Shown piece by piece: positions 1 through 8,994 of a DNA stretch of 36,613 nucleotides. Positions within the stretch are counted from its first letter, which is position 1. Each line of letters starts with the position of its first letter. The notes under the pieces are model-generated. The model made no database searches and had not been told where the DNA came from. It saw only the letters and a program-made list of their open reading frames with translations. The translations under genes were made by a program, and so were the position numbers. The stretch is taken from assembly GCA_964622465.1 (NCBI GenBank), contig CAZUQH010000007.1, forward strand, positions 1 to 36,613, written 5' to 3'. The DNA is from CAZUQH01 sp964622465. GTDB lineage: Bacteria; CG03; CAZUQH01.

Positions 1-47
1 CGAGGTTCATTCTTCAGGTGAGATTCTATCAAAAAAAACCTATCCGG

Positions 48-320
48 TCAACTTGCAAGCAGGTGGGTTTGTGGACAACCCTGGCTTGATTTTCTCTCAA
101 AATATTTATTGAGGTCAATTGATATGTTTGGAAAATAACCACTGTTTTTGTATCCAATTACTTCTTCAAAAATACTATCTATATTAGGGGCGTATCTTAA
201 TATGAAATACATATAATGTAAATCTTTGGCTTGTTTTTGTTCACCCTCTCCGTCAATAAAAGTCGCTCCTTTGTGATAGAGAAAAGAAGACGGTTTAGGA
301 CAATAGATTCTGTAAGATAC
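48..320 (-). pseudogene. Nucleotidyltransferase-like protein, C-terminal fragment
   Basis: A minus-strand frame stays open for about 90 codons from just after the stop of the upstream GT-C gene to a TGA at 48-50. It has no plausible start codon or Shine-Dalgarno site, and it is in the same frame as that upstream TGA. The translation includes HKGATFIDGEGEQKQAKDL followed by YMYFILRYAPNIDSIFEEV. From memory this resembles the C-terminal part of AbiEii-like or other nucleotidyltransferase-fold proteins, where an HK-G motif is followed by a K-KDL-Y-Y stretch. The N-terminal catalytic half (GS...D.D) is absent. I read it as a 5'-truncated gene remnant. The family assignment is from pattern recognition only; that it is coding-derived is more secure than its name. 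Confidence 0.45.
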
Positions 321-323
321 CTT

Positions 324-2189
324 TCATGAGTTTGGATACTCCCCCGGTAACTTCTTGTTGCTTCGTTCAGAAAGGATTTTCAAGTTCTTTTCAATTTTCT
401 TTCTTTTTTCACGACTAGGTTCCAGTCGGAGGTATGTGGCCCAGGCTTCATACGCAGCGCTCTCATTACCGATCTTGTACTCTGCCGACCCAAGCCCTGT
501 CCAGGCATTTGGCTCAAACTCGTCTACCGCTATCGCTTTAGCGTAATAGTCCCTCGCGGAGTCATACTTTCCCATTCTGAATAGGATATTCCCCATATCA
601 GTGTAAGTAAGTGCTGTCGGGAATACGTTGAGGGCCTTTTGGTACCAGGTAAGAGCGTCTTCGTACTTACCCCGATACGATGCGATTTGTGCAAGTTGTT
701 GATATGAGGCGATACTTGAGGGGTCATTTTGTATTACTTTTTGAAAACACCCCTCTGCCTCTTCAAGACGGTTAGAATGCATTAGGAGCTCTCCTCGCCA
801 GTAAAAATAGTCATAGGAGGATTTAGTCATAAACGGCTTAGGTAAAATTTGAAGCACAAATAGTGTGACCAGCCCCGTTATGAACAGACTTACATGTCTC
901 AGTTTCCCTTGTCTCAAATATTGCCACATGCGCACGAGACCCCATGAGGCAAATATGATTAGCACAGGTATAGCTGGGAGACGATACTCGGAAAGCATAA
1001 AGAATATCACCACTGTCAAGAAATACGTGAGGAAAAGGAAAGTAAGGAGATACGCATATTTGTCTTTCCTCTTGACGAAGAGAACCCAGAATAATGATAG
1101 AATACCCACAGGCATAATAATCCGAAGGTCTGGAGTGGTTCGTAGTACCCTTGAAGAATTGTCCCTGACCAACTCATAGCTATAGTTACTAGCTATTTCT
1201 TTTGGCGCAAAAAACAACAGTACCTTCTTGGATAGAATCGTACACGAGCGCCATGGATGAGATACAACAAAAGTTAATCCTGTCTTGAGCCAATACCTAT
1301 CCATCTCGGTGTAAGAGATATTCCGGCCGAGTTCGTTCTCTGCTTGCCGCTTAAAAGATGCAAGCATGTACTTCGGATGCTGTGACTGCACTCCTATTGC
1401 AGACATGGCACCATTGCTCCCATCGCCAGATGGATGGTTGCCGATGTAAAAGTTTATTCCACTACTAACACTAGAAATCACAGGTCTGCTCAACATTATG
1501 CAGTTTCGGATTAGACATGGAGAGAGCGCGATAAGTACGCCTGTCACAAGCGATGTCAGGAGATGAAGCCACTGACGTCTTGCAAAGATAATATAGAGCC
1601 CCACGAGGCCCGCAAAAAGCAAAATATTCGGACGAAACAGTGCGGATAGTCCAATGAGACCGCCGCTGAAAAGACAGATATAGAACGAATTCGTATCAAC
1701 TGCTTTGATGAGAAGCAGTAATGCGAGAAGATTGAAGAGATTTATCCAGGCAAAATTCACCAGAAGCCCTTCATAGAAAACGAACGGTCCAAATCCAGCA
1801 CAAATCACTCCAGCCAAGAGGCCCACTTTCCTGTCAAAAACCCGGGTGCCTATGCTGTATACCAAGACCGCGGATAAGGCGCCAACCATGAATTGCACCA
1901 CCGAAATGATCCATGTATCGGTACCAAAAAGTCTGTAGATCAAACTCAAAAGGTAGGCATACCCAGGGTTTAAGAGGAAGGGCTCCTTTCCTCCACCGAT
2001 TGTTACAATCCTCCACGCCCAATGGTAGTAAAAATCAGCATCCAAAACAGGGTTTGAGAGGAACGAATCGCCACTTATCTCAAAGAAATATAGAAAGCGT
2101 ATGAGAAAAGCCACAGCAAATACGACTAATGGCAGCAACCAGCCTCTCGGCATGTTCTGAATTGTCCTGTGTTTTTGAAAACCACTCAC
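324..2189 (-). CDS. GT-C membrane glycosyltransferase with C-terminal TPRs
   Basis: This 621-aa integral membrane protein has about ten hydrophobic segments over residues 18-455. A soluble TPR region follows (about 459-590; two or three repeats such as YQQLAQIASYRGKYEDALTW). The first extracytoplasmic loop carries NPVLDADFYYHWAW (D50, D52), placed like the acidic catalytic residues of the PMT/ArnT GT-C fold. Such enzymes move a sugar from a polyprenyl-phosphate donor to proteins or glycans on the outer face of the membrane; the acceptor is unknown. The start is GTG at 2189 with an AGGAGGG-type site upstream. It is a close paralogue of the next gene (2480-4437), sharing SSGINFYIGN and the same loop motif. 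The DPM1-like GT2 at 4814-5560 would be a logical donor synthase. Confidence 0.8.
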   Translation of the reverse strand: MSGFQKHRTIQNMPRGWLLPLVVFAVAFLIRFLYFFEISGDSFLSNPVLDADFYYHWAWRIVTIGGGKEPFLLNPGYAYLLSLIYRLFGTDTWIISVVQFMVGALSAVLVYSIGTRVFDRKVGLLAGVICAGFGPFVFYEGLLVNFAWINLFNLLALLLLIKAVDTNSFYICLFSGGLIGLSALFRPNILLFAGLVGLYIIFARRQWLHLLTSLVTGVLIALSPCLIRNCIMLSRPVISSVSSGINFYIGNHPSGDGSNGAMSAIGVQSQHPKYMLASFKRQAENELGRNISYTEMDRYWLKTGLTFVVSHPWRSCTILSKKVLLFFAPKEIASNYSYELVRDNSSRVLRTTPDLRIIMPVGILSLFWVLFVKRKDKYAYLLTFLFLTYFLTVVIFFMLSEYRLPAIPVLIIFASWGLVRMWQYLRQGKLRHVSLFITGLVTLFVLQILPKPFMTKSSYDYFYWRGELLMHSNRLEEAEGCFQKVIQNDPSSIASYQQLAQIASYRGKYEDALTWYQKALNVFPTALTYTDMGNILFRMGKYDSARDYYAKAIAVDEFEPNAWTGLGSAEYKIGNESAAYEAWATYLRLEPSREKRKKIEKNLKILSERSNKKLPGEYPNS

Positions 2190-2479
2190 AGTCGTCGGTA
2201 CCCTCCTTACTCTTCCATTCCTTAGGAACGGTACGGCGTCACTATCCGAGAATAAACGCCTATTCTATGCACTTTCAGTATTGGGGCTGCCCAATTTTCC
2301 CCCTAGCCCCCCCCTTGTGAAGTTCGTGGCTTTTGGCTCACCAACTGCATACAACCCATCCTTCCCCATCACAACAGGTACGGGAGGGTGACTAGAATTA
2401 CGCTCGGTGAAATCGATACAGACTTTACCCTTTATTCAACTTTTGGAGACCGCGCTATTTACTTTTATCTCCACCTCAC
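2190..2479. other. Intergenic stretch between the two GT-C paralogues
   Basis: This 290-bp gap has no recognisable gene. The minus strand holds one open frame of roughly 58 codons (about 2267-2440) ending in KLGSPNTESA. It has no family I recognise and no convincing ribosome site, and could be chance or a gene remnant. A C-rich tract lies at 2309-2322. The Shine-Dalgarno site of the GT-C gene ending at 324 lies at its low-coordinate edge. Confidence 0.4.
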
Positions 2480-4437
2480 TCACTGCTGGCTTCGTCTCTT
2501 GTACAGAACAGAAAGTTCTTGAGATAGGAGATTCTTAGCGTCGCGGGGCGCTAACGTCTCCGCATGTTCCAGAGCATTAATCGCACCTTGCGAGTTACCC
2601 AATTCAGCTAATACCTCGCCCAGATGATAGTAGCCTTGCCACCCTTTTTCGCCCTTGTCAATGGCTCCTTGGAAATCACGAGCAGCATCCTCAAGGCGAT
2701 TGACCTTCTGGTAGCAACGCCCCAAGTAATACCAGACCATAGCCTGGTGCTCCATTTCGTAATCTCGTATCTGCTCCAATAGCGTTATAGCGTCTTTGTA
2801 CCGACCCTGTTCGTAATAAATCCAGGCTAGGTTTGCTCTTACCATAGGGTCTTTGGCATCTTCTTTCATAAGTGAAGTAAGCAATTTCATTGCTTCTTGT
2901 TTTTGACCTCGTCGAATGAACAGCATTGCAAGATTGTATCTCGTATCTGCGTGCTTAGGATTTATTCGCAGCGCTGACCGATACATGTCTTCTGCTTTTT
3001 CTATCATTCCAGTATCTCTGTACCTATTGCCAAGGTTATAGTACCAAACGGCCCTATCAGATTGAAATTGAGGTAGGTCCACAAAAGTACACGCCCCAGT
3101 AAGTAGCAACAAGCTAACTGCAAGTTGAACCCGGCGTTGTTTTCGTACCATCACCAGCACCTTCGATATAGCACCACCAGCAAATATAAATAGTGCTGGC
3201 ATAATTGCAAGACGATATTCTGAAAGAACGAAGAATAACACAACAGCAACCATATAGGTAAGTACATATGAGCCAATTACCCGAGTCATAAAGCTGCGCC
3301 TGTAACACCAAATCATTCCGATAATCCCTAATGGAGCGACCAAACCAAAACTAATAGTTTTGAGATACTGGGTATGAAAACGTTCCAAGTAAAACCCGAA
3401 GTCCGTGTTTGATGGTATTTCCATCTTATTCCAGAAAAGCACGAATTTTTTGCATAGCAATCTTACCCATTCTTGTGGTTCTCGTTTAATGAACTGGACA
3501 CTCTGGCGAAACCAATACCCGGAACTATCTTCAAGAGAAACATCTTCCCCAAGCCTACGCGATGCCTCGCTTCGGTATTCTTCGGCTAGCATAGATGGAT
3601 TAGCTGAAGCAAATGGCGCCTGTCCAAACGCTCCTGTTCTTGCAATATCACTATTGCCTATGTAGAAGTTTATCCCTCCACTTGAGACTGTAATAACAGC
3701 CCTCCCCCAACCAGATAGTTCCGGAGAGCAACCGGAAATATTACAATAAAGGTTGCACAAACGAAAATGGCAATAGTCCGCAGGAACTCCTTCCTCGGTT
3801 TTGTAGAACGTTGTAGTACGTATAGGTAAGCTAACAAAGGAACCCCAAACAATGCAATGTTGGGTCTACACAGCACCGAGAAGCCGAAAACTAGCCCAGC
3901 GATGAACATATCGTATCTCCTTCTGTACATGGAGAAACGATATATATAAAACAGCATCACCGTGTTTAATACTGTAATTAAAGACGCCGAGAGCCTCATT
4001 GAATCATAGAATACCCCCGGGCCATAAAAGGCCGCAAGTATCCCAGAAAATATAGCAGCCCAGTAGTCAAATGCCCCGCGACAGATCTTGTATATTAGCG
4101 CGCACATGAATGCGCTGAGCAATGATTGCACAATAGCAACGGTTAGTGACAGCGGAGGTAGCAAGTTGTACAACAAATACAAAAAGAATGGGTAGCCAGG
4201 ATTCATGAAGAAGACTGCACTCGTCGTTTCCCCTTTGATAAGTCCCATTGCAAAATTATGGTAGAATTGAGCATCTAGAAGTGGTTCTGTGAATAGAAAA
4301 GCGTTACGTATTTGAATAATGAAAAATAGTCGATATCCGAACGCTACAAAAAAAACGATTATTGGCCACCAATCACAATTTCCAAAGCATGACCAAAGTG
4401 CACGCTTATGTTTCATGTCACCGGTAGTTATTTTCAT
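2480..4437 (-). pseudogene. GT-C/TPR glycosyltransferase, frameshifted
   Basis: Two minus-strand frames make up one gene. The N-terminal frame ends at 3670; its likely start is ATG at 4437, preceded by a GGTGAGG site, rather than the longer 4530 reading. It gives the GT-C first half, with the loop motif EPLLDAQFYHNFAMG. The C-terminal frame picks up around 3700 at RAVITVSSGGINFYIGN and contains the remaining membrane helices and about five TPRs. The paralogue at 324-2189 reads through the same point without a break (RPVISSVSSGINFYIGN). Adding one base to the run at 3700-3708 restores one frame of about 650 codons. The break is either a true mutation, a sequencing or assembly error in the homopolymer, or less likely programmed slippage. 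The repaired product would be the same kind of polyprenyl-phosphate-sugar transferase. Confidence 0.75.
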
Positions 4438-4587
4438 GCTATCCTCACCTGTGGCCTCGTTGGTCCTTTCGTATACCCCACCGCAACAATAGTGATGGAA
4501 ACACAGCTCCTCCGGTTCTGAGGAATCCAACGCCTATGGATAACAGTATGTCTTGATTTTCTTCCTTAGGCAGCAAGCTTACGATGT

Positions 4588-4830
4588 TCACTCACTATCC
4601 TCTATCCTATACCCAATCCCACTCTCCGTTACAATATGAGACCTTGCCCAAGAACCCAACTTGTTTCGTAACTTAGCTACGCAGTCAGCCAAAACGAAAT
4701 ATGCGTTCTCTGGTTTGTTGTGCCATATGTTATACCCATCAGTAGACGCTGTAGATTTCTTTCCACCAATAGATAAACTTTTCACTATCATGCATTCATT
4801 CCAAATCGTTCTGTCAACTTGGAGAACCAA
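4588..4830 (-). CDS. Truncated OmpR-type winged-helix domain
   Basis: This 80-aa frame has the second half of an OmpR/PhoB-type DNA-binding domain. AKLRNKLG matches the recognition-helix consensus (LRxKLG), and HIVTESGIGYRI matches the wing (I-T-G-GY-L). YNIWHNKPEN fits the segment around the conserved Trp before the recognition helix. The stretch that normally carries LT-EF-LL and the first helices (about 25 residues) appears to be missing, and there is no receiver domain. It starts 17 bp inside the end of the GT2 gene, so it would be co-transcribed with it. It is either a decayed regulator or a very short winged-helix protein; I favour a remnant. The homology call is moderately secure, function is not. 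Confidence 0.5.
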   Translation of the reverse strand: MVLQVDRTIWNECMIVKSLSIGGKKSTASTDGYNIWHNKPENAYFVLADCVAKLRNKLGSWARSHIVTESGIGYRIEDSE

Positions 4831-5560
4831 CTAGCCCTACCCTAAAGCAATACCGAACCAGGAAACATAGATATCTCACGCCTTCATGAAATACTCTCAT
4901 TTTACTTTTACTCTTCTTACGTTCGTAGTGGAGATGAAATGGTATCTCCTTTGTATAAGCAGTAAGCTGGTATAGTTTTAACAACAGCTCTGGTGTTGCA
5001 ACAAATCCATCCTCTGTCAAAAGTTCGTCACCCCATTTGTCTAATCCAGAGAGGAGAACTCGGCCGGAATATGCACGGAATCCAGATGTGATGTCTCTTA
5101 TCCTAATACCAGTACATATCCTCGTAGTCACGCTGACTATCCTGCTTAGTATCTTACGGAACAGGGGAACTTCTGTTTGCAATCCTCCAGGAACAAATCT
5201 TGAAGCAATCACTATGTCAAATCCATCGGATATCCCGTGAACTAACTTGTTTATTGTCTCTGGCGGATGTGAACCATCGGCATCCATAGTAACCACGACG
5301 TCCTCTTCCTTTAGATTCGGAGCTATAGTTTGAATTCCAGACCGAAGTGCTCTACCAAGGCCACGATTCCTTGTATGTCGTATAATTTTCATTGGAAGTA
5401 ATCCACGCCAATTGGTGAGGATACTTAAACTACTGTCGCAAGAGCCATCATCAACAGGTATAACGTAGAGAGGTGCGCTTTCAGAGATTTGCTTCAAACC
5501 TTTCAGTAAATCATTAAGGTTTGGTTCCTCATTGTAAACAGGAAGGATAATATATAGCAT
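4814..5560 (-). CDS. GT2 family, dolichol-phosphate-mannose-synthase-like
   Basis: This 248-aa protein is a GT-A fold glycosyltransferase. It begins with LPVYNEE, then DDGS (37-40), the metal-binding DADGSHP (93-99), ASRFVPGG and TSGFRAYS (about 159-165). These are hallmarks of DPM1-type enzymes that transfer a sugar from GDP- or UDP-sugar to a polyprenyl phosphate on the cytoplasmic membrane face. It lacks C-terminal membrane helices, so it is a soluble or peripheral type. The two GT-C transferases downstream are the expected users of such a lipid-linked sugar. A promoter (TTGAAA-N16-TATAAT) lies at 5595-5622 and predicts a leader of about 28 nt. The exact sugar cannot be read from the sequence. 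Confidence 0.85.
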   Translation of the reverse strand: MLYIILPVYNEEPNLNDLLKGLKQISESAPLYVIPVDDGSCDSSLSILTNWRGLLPMKIIRHTRNRGLGRALRSGIQTIAPNLKEEDVVVTMDADGSHPPETINKLVHGISDGFDIVIASRFVPGGLQTEVPLFRKILSRIVSVTTRICTGIRIRDITSGFRAYSGRVLLSGLDKWGDELLTEDGFVATPELLLKLYQLTAYTKEIPFHLHYERKKSKSKMRVFHEGVRYLCFLVRYCFRVGLVGSPS

Positions 5561-5594
5561 ACTGTGAATTCGTTTTATGTTGCTGGTGCTCGTT

Positions 5595-5622
5595 ATTATA
5601 TCAAAAACATGTAGCGTTTCAA
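5595..5622 (-). promoter_or_regulatory. Promoter of the DPM1-like gene
   Basis: The -35 box TTGAAA (5617-5622) and a perfect -10 box TATAAT (5595-5600) are separated by 16 bp. The predicted start is near 5588, 28 nt before the ATG at 5560. Confidence 0.65.
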
Positions 5623-5631
5623 AGTAAAATT

Positions 5632-6447
5632 TTAAGTCCTTTTGCAGCTTTGCTTTTTATTTAGAACCTGGAGCATTTGCTTGTGGAGGAGACCATTGGA
5701 TGCAACGATATTTCTGTCATAAGGGGTGAACTTGCCGCCATCAAGTTTACTTACAATCCCGCCGGATTCTCGGACGATAAGTGTTGCGGCTGCGGTATCC
5801 CAGGGGTTCAGGTTAAGTTCCCAGAATCCGTCTAACCGTCCGGATGCAACGTAACACATATCAAGCGCAGCTGAGCCAATCCTGCGTACCCCCTGTGTTC
5901 TGAATAGAAAATCAGAGAAGTGCTGGACGTTATTATCTTTCAGCTTCTTTATGTCATACGAAAAACCCGTTACGAGTAAACTGTCCTTAAGAGTCGTGAC
6001 AGAGGAAGCGCGAATTGGACGCCCGTTTAAATACGCACCGGCTCCGCGGCCTGCAACAAACATTTCTTTTCTTAGCGGGTCAAAAACAACTCCGAGTAAC
6101 AGTTCACCTTTGTGCTCAAGTGCGATTGAAATTGAGAAAAAAGGGAAACCGTGCGCAAAATTCGTGGTCCCATCAAGCGGGTCTATCAACCAGCGATAAC
6201 TTGAGCTCATTCGCTTCTTACCCGCTTCCTCACTCAATATTCCATGACGAGGAAACACTTTCTGGATTGCGCTAATAATTATCGCCTCTGCTTTGTGGTC
6301 TGCCTCGGTAACAAGGTCAATCTCACCTTTATGACGGACGCTCTTCAGCTTGCCAAGTAATCCTATGATTGCATTTCCTGCCTTGCGCGCTGCTGTAATA
6401 GCGGTGTTAAGGGCTCTAACTGATACAGGCGTTTTAATCCGATTCAT
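5632..6447 (-). CDS. suhB: Inositol monophosphatase family protein
   Basis: This 271-aa protein has the full signature of the Mg-dependent inositol monophosphatase family: EEAG (73-76), WLIDPLDGTTNF (86-97, metal-binding D89 and D92) and NPWDTAAAT (W216, D217 third metal site). The family removes phosphate from inositol 1-phosphate and related sugar phosphates. SuhB proteins also act with the Nus factors on rRNA transcription in enterobacteria. Length is typical. It follows the PD-(D/E)XK gene with a single base between stop and ATG, so both share the promoter at 7610-7638. Its substrate is not determined; the symbol is by family resemblance. Confidence 0.85.
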   Translation of the reverse strand: MNRIKTPVSVRALNTAITAARKAGNAIIGLLGKLKSVRHKGEIDLVTEADHKAEAIIISAIQKVFPRHGILSEEAGKKRMSSSYRWLIDPLDGTTNFAHGFPFFSISIALEHKGELLLGVVFDPLRKEMFVAGRGAGAYLNGRPIRASSVTTLKDSLLVTGFSYDIKKLKDNNVQHFSDFLFRTQGVRRIGSAALDMCYVASGRLDGFWELNLNPWDTAAATLIVRESGGIVSKLDGGKFTPYDRNIVASNGLLHKQMLQVLNKKQSCKRT

Positions 6448-6448
6448 C

Positions 6449-7600
6449 TTAATCGTCTTCAGTATCCGGAGCTAGTGATTTTGAGTATAAAACCCGGGAT
6501 TCCTTTACCTGGACAATACCGCTGACTTTCTGGCGGACTGATTTATCCAGCGAAGAACTACTTAATAACTCCTTCAAGCGCCCATAATCTACTGTTTCTT
6601 TCCTGACTCCTTCCCATAACCCGAGCGGCTCTAGCAACTTGCGGAGTTCGTCTTCATCATACGTAGAACGGTGATTGATACGCATCTCTACCTGAAATTC
6701 CTGCCCTGAGACTACACTTAATCCTTTTTCCTTCAGATAATCAACGAGCAAATGCTGAAGTTCTTCGGCACGCACGCCGAGCGCTTTCTTCTCAATGGAA
6801 AGTTTACCGTACTCATCTGCTGCTTTTTCTATGTTCACTTCCGGATGCAATTTTGACTGTTTTTCTTCCGGCTTGAGATATTCAAATGCAAACAGCGGAC
6901 AATAGCGCTGGAATTCGCAATATTTGCACTCCCAGGAGCGCCGCGGCTGAAAATCCCCTGCCTGTATCAAGCCAGCGGTTTTCTCTATTTTCTGCTTTAC
7001 CCCAGACAATGCTTCCTCACTATGACGCCCGATAGAAAACGGCGTCTGGGATACCATGTGGTATAGCGTCAGTTTGCTAACGGGGAGACCGAATAATTCC
7101 TCTGCAGCGAACTGATAAATTTTCAGCTGGTCGCTTGAGCGTGTGTCCTCAAGCGTAAGCGCTTTTGATGTCTTGTAATCTACGACTTCAATAGTTTCGT
7201 CATCCAGTTTGTCGATTCTGTCCATATATCCACGTACTGAAACACCATTAATCCGGATAGTAAACTCACACTCAACTGCAAGCGGAAGTTTACGATAAGG
7301 GAGATGTTTCCTGTAGTATTCAGAGAGCATATCAATCCCGAAGTCAAAATAGCGCTGCTTCTGCTCCTCTGACTCATAACCCACAGAGACCCAGTGTTCC
7401 CTGTAGAATGCAAGAAGTTCTTCAAGGGTTGGTGGCGGCGGAACTTTGACATCATACAGATATCGCAGTGCATCATGAATAGAGCGGCCGAAACTGAAAT
7501 AGTATTTCTCGGCGGTGGGCATACCCTGAACGTATATGAGTTTGTACCGGTGAGGGCAGGTTTCGTAAGTGGAGATTGACGAATAACTAAGCGGCTTCAT
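6449..7600 (-). CDS. RecB/Cas4-like PD-(D/E)XK nuclease
   Basis: This 383-aa protein opens with the SYSSISTYETCPHRYKL motif of the PDDEXK_1 group. The nuclease core is GYMDRID (D127, D130) and EVVDYKTSK (D141, K143). Four cysteines, C15 near the start and C225, C228 and C234 in CKYCEFQRYC, match the iron-sulfur cluster of AddB and Cas4-type nucleases. The remainder (about 240-383) is lysine/glutamate-rich and without known features. The family cleaves DNA ends in repair or recombination. No cas genes or repeats are nearby, so CRISPR adaptation is not supported. The ATG at 7600 has no Shine-Dalgarno sequence and follows a -10 box by nine bases, predicting a leaderless mRNA. Confidence 0.85.
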   Translation of the reverse strand: MKPLSYSSISTYETCPHRYKLIYVQGMPTAEKYYFSFGRSIHDALRYLYDVKVPPPPTLEELLAFYREHWVSVGYESEEQKQRYFDFGIDMLSEYYRKHLPYRKLPLAVECEFTIRINGVSVRGYMDRIDKLDDETIEVVDYKTSKALTLEDTRSSDQLKIYQFAAEELFGLPVSKLTLYHMVSQTPFSIGRHSEEALSGVKQKIEKTAGLIQAGDFQPRRSWECKYCEFQRYCPLFAFEYLKPEEKQSKLHPEVNIEKAADEYGKLSIEKKALGVRAEELQHLLVDYLKEKGLSVVSGQEFQVEMRINHRSTYDEDELRKLLEPLGLWEGVRKETVDYGRLKELLSSSSLDKSVRQKVSGIVQVKESRVLYSKSLAPDTEDD

Positions 7601-7609
7601 TAAAGAACA

Positions 7610-7638
7610 ATTTTACCTGTAACCATCTCTGCTGTCAA
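7610..7638 (-). promoter_or_regulatory. Promoter of the PD-(D/E)XK-suhB unit, leaderless type
   Basis: A perfect TTGACA (7633-7638), 17-bp spacer and TAAAAT (7610-7615). The expected +1 is about 7603, only three bases before the ATG at 7600. No Shine-Dalgarno motif lies between them. Confidence 0.7.
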
Positions 7639-7666
7639 TAGATGTATTTGAAACCAGTACAGGCAC

Positions 7667-7695
7667 TTGATTTGAGCAGAAATAAAATATAGAAT
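7667..7695 (+). promoter_or_regulatory. Promoter of the GAF gene
   Basis: TTGATT (7667-7672), 17-bp spacer and TAGAAT (7690-7695). It is divergent from the promoter at 7610-7638; the two share a 110-bp intergenic region. A GGGAG ribosome site (7702-7706) precedes the ATG at 7711. Confidence 0.55.
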
Positions 7696-7710
7696 GTTAG
7701 TGGGAGTTAT

Positions 7711-8208
7711 ATGCGTAAAAGGAATAAGGTATTGTTAGAAATTTCGATTGATACAGAGCGGTTAACGAGTGCTGCGCAGCGCGCTATTACAGAAGTCGTG
7801 TTGAAAATTGCGTGTTCTGCGCTTGATGCAGACGGTGGTACGCTCCAAATCCTTGACCAGTCATCAAATGCACTATGCAACGTAGCGGCAGCTGGAGAGA
7901 ATAGGCATCAGATATTGGGAAAAATCGTCATGGTCGGAGAACGCATCTCTGGTCGCGCAGCTCAGACGAGAGAACCAATCCTTATAGTAGGTGACATTCA
8001 CAATGACAGGCGCTTCGCACAGCTACTGAAATATGAAGATATCACATCTGGTATGAGCTTACCAATCATACATGCAAACAAGCTTATTGGTATACTTAAC
8101 CTGAAGCGCACAACAAGCAAAGAGCCATTCGTGGAAGAAGACCTTTCAAAAGGAGCGGACATCGCTAAATCCGTGGCGTCTGCCCTCTCGCTACTTTCAT
8201 CACTCTGA
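7711..8208 (+). CDS. GAF domain protein
   Basis: This 165-aa soluble protein is essentially one GAF domain (about 20-160). Recognisable blocks are ITEVVLKIACSALDADGGTL, GERISGRAAQTREPILIVGDI, and SGMSLPIIHANKLIGILNLKR followed by EEDLSKGADIAKSVASAL. GAF domains bind small ligands or act as sensory dimer modules. No output domain (kinase, GGDEF, HTH) is attached, so it may act with a separate partner. It is the only plus-strand gene in the window and converges with the nucleotidyltransferase gene that ends at 8216. Its start is supported by the GGGAG site and the promoter at 7667-7695. Confidence 0.8.
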   Translation: MRKRNKVLLEISIDTERLTSAAQRAITEVVLKIACSALDADGGTLQILDQSSNALCNVAAAGENRHQILGKIVMVGERISGRAAQTREPILIVGDIHNDRRFAQLLKYEDITSGMSLPIIHANKLIGILNLKRTTSKEPFVEEDLSKGADIAKSVASALSLLSSL

Positions 8209-8215
8209 GGTTTAC

Positions 8216-8980
8216 TCACCTGCTCCTGACGCTGGCAGAAATCAGTCGTGAAACTTCTCTATACGCTAACGGAGAACTGCCAATGTCCCGCCACTGTCCT
8301 TTTAATTCGTAACACCAGAGATTACCACGCCCGGGAAGCCAACCAATGAAATCCCCAAGCCGGTCTGACCGGGAAGGATACTTTTCCAGATACTCATCTA
8401 CAAGATGGAAATATTTTCTCGGGATAATCTGCATTCCGGCAAATACACGATTACTCACCGGTTGGCTTGCTTTCTCCTGAAACTCATATACTTTACCGTC
8501 GCTGTCCGCAAGCAGCGCACCAAAATTGGATGCCTCTCTCGGTGATTTCACAAGCGCACTCGCTATAGCAAAGGATTCTCCACGCTTGTCCGCCTCAGCT
8601 ATGAAATCACTGAGGCCGTCTTCAAAATAAATATCGGTTGCGAGCACAATAAGATCTTCTTCTGGACTGGTCTTTCTGATTATGTCCGCAATCGCTGTGA
8701 CTGCACCTGGTTTATTACCTTCATTACACGAGTCTTCAACCATCACTGCAACTGGCTTTGTAACGAACTGTCTGTATTGAACAAGCCATAACTCGAACTG
8801 ATGTGCAAACCGCTTGTTCGTAAGCACCCATGTGCCTGTTACCTTTTCAATTGTGTTGACTTTTTCCAGAAGATATCTCAGCACCGGACGTCTTGCTATT
8901 GGTAATAATGCCTTGGGAACTGACCATGTGAGAGGCCACAGCCGCTTGCCATATCCACCAGCCAACATCACTGCAATCAT
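8216..8980 (-). CDS. Sugar-phosphate nucleotidyltransferase
   Basis: This 254-aa protein begins MIAVMLAGGYGKRLWPLTW and continues PKALLPIARRPVLRYLLEK, the nucleotide-binding signature of the NTP-transferase family (RmlA, GalU and GDP-mannose pyrophosphorylase types). ATDIYFEDG is at the position of the acidic metal site. The end of the protein contains the WRDIGSS motif seen where this family positions the sugar. It makes an NDP-sugar in the cytoplasm. It lies just downstream of the HlyD-like gene with a strong GGAGGAGGG site, so it is the last gene of the surface-export run and could supply a donor for glycan attached to or exported by that module. The nucleotide and sugar are unknown. Confidence 0.85.
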   Translation of the reverse strand: MIAVMLAGGYGKRLWPLTWSVPKALLPIARRPVLRYLLEKVNTIEKVTGTWVLTNKRFAHQFELWLVQYRQFVTKPVAVMVEDSCNEGNKPGAVTAIADIIRKTSPEEDLIVLATDIYFEDGLSDFIAEADKRGESFAIASALVKSPREASNFGALLADSDGKVYEFQEKASQPVSNRVFAGMQIIPRKYFHLVDEYLEKYPSRSDRLGDFIGWLPGRGNLWCYELKGQWRDIGSSPLAYREVSRLISASVRSR

Positions 8981-8994
8981 TGTCTACCCTCCTC

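Noticed and set aside
3700..3708. Programmed slippage to express the GT-C gene
   Set aside because: A short C-run alone, without a conserved stimulatory structure that I can see, is weak evidence; simple loss of a base is more likely.
6449..7600. Cas4 and a CRISPR locus
   Set aside because: The nuclease has Cas4-like cysteines but no repeat array or other cas gene is in the window; generic RecB-family is the safer call.
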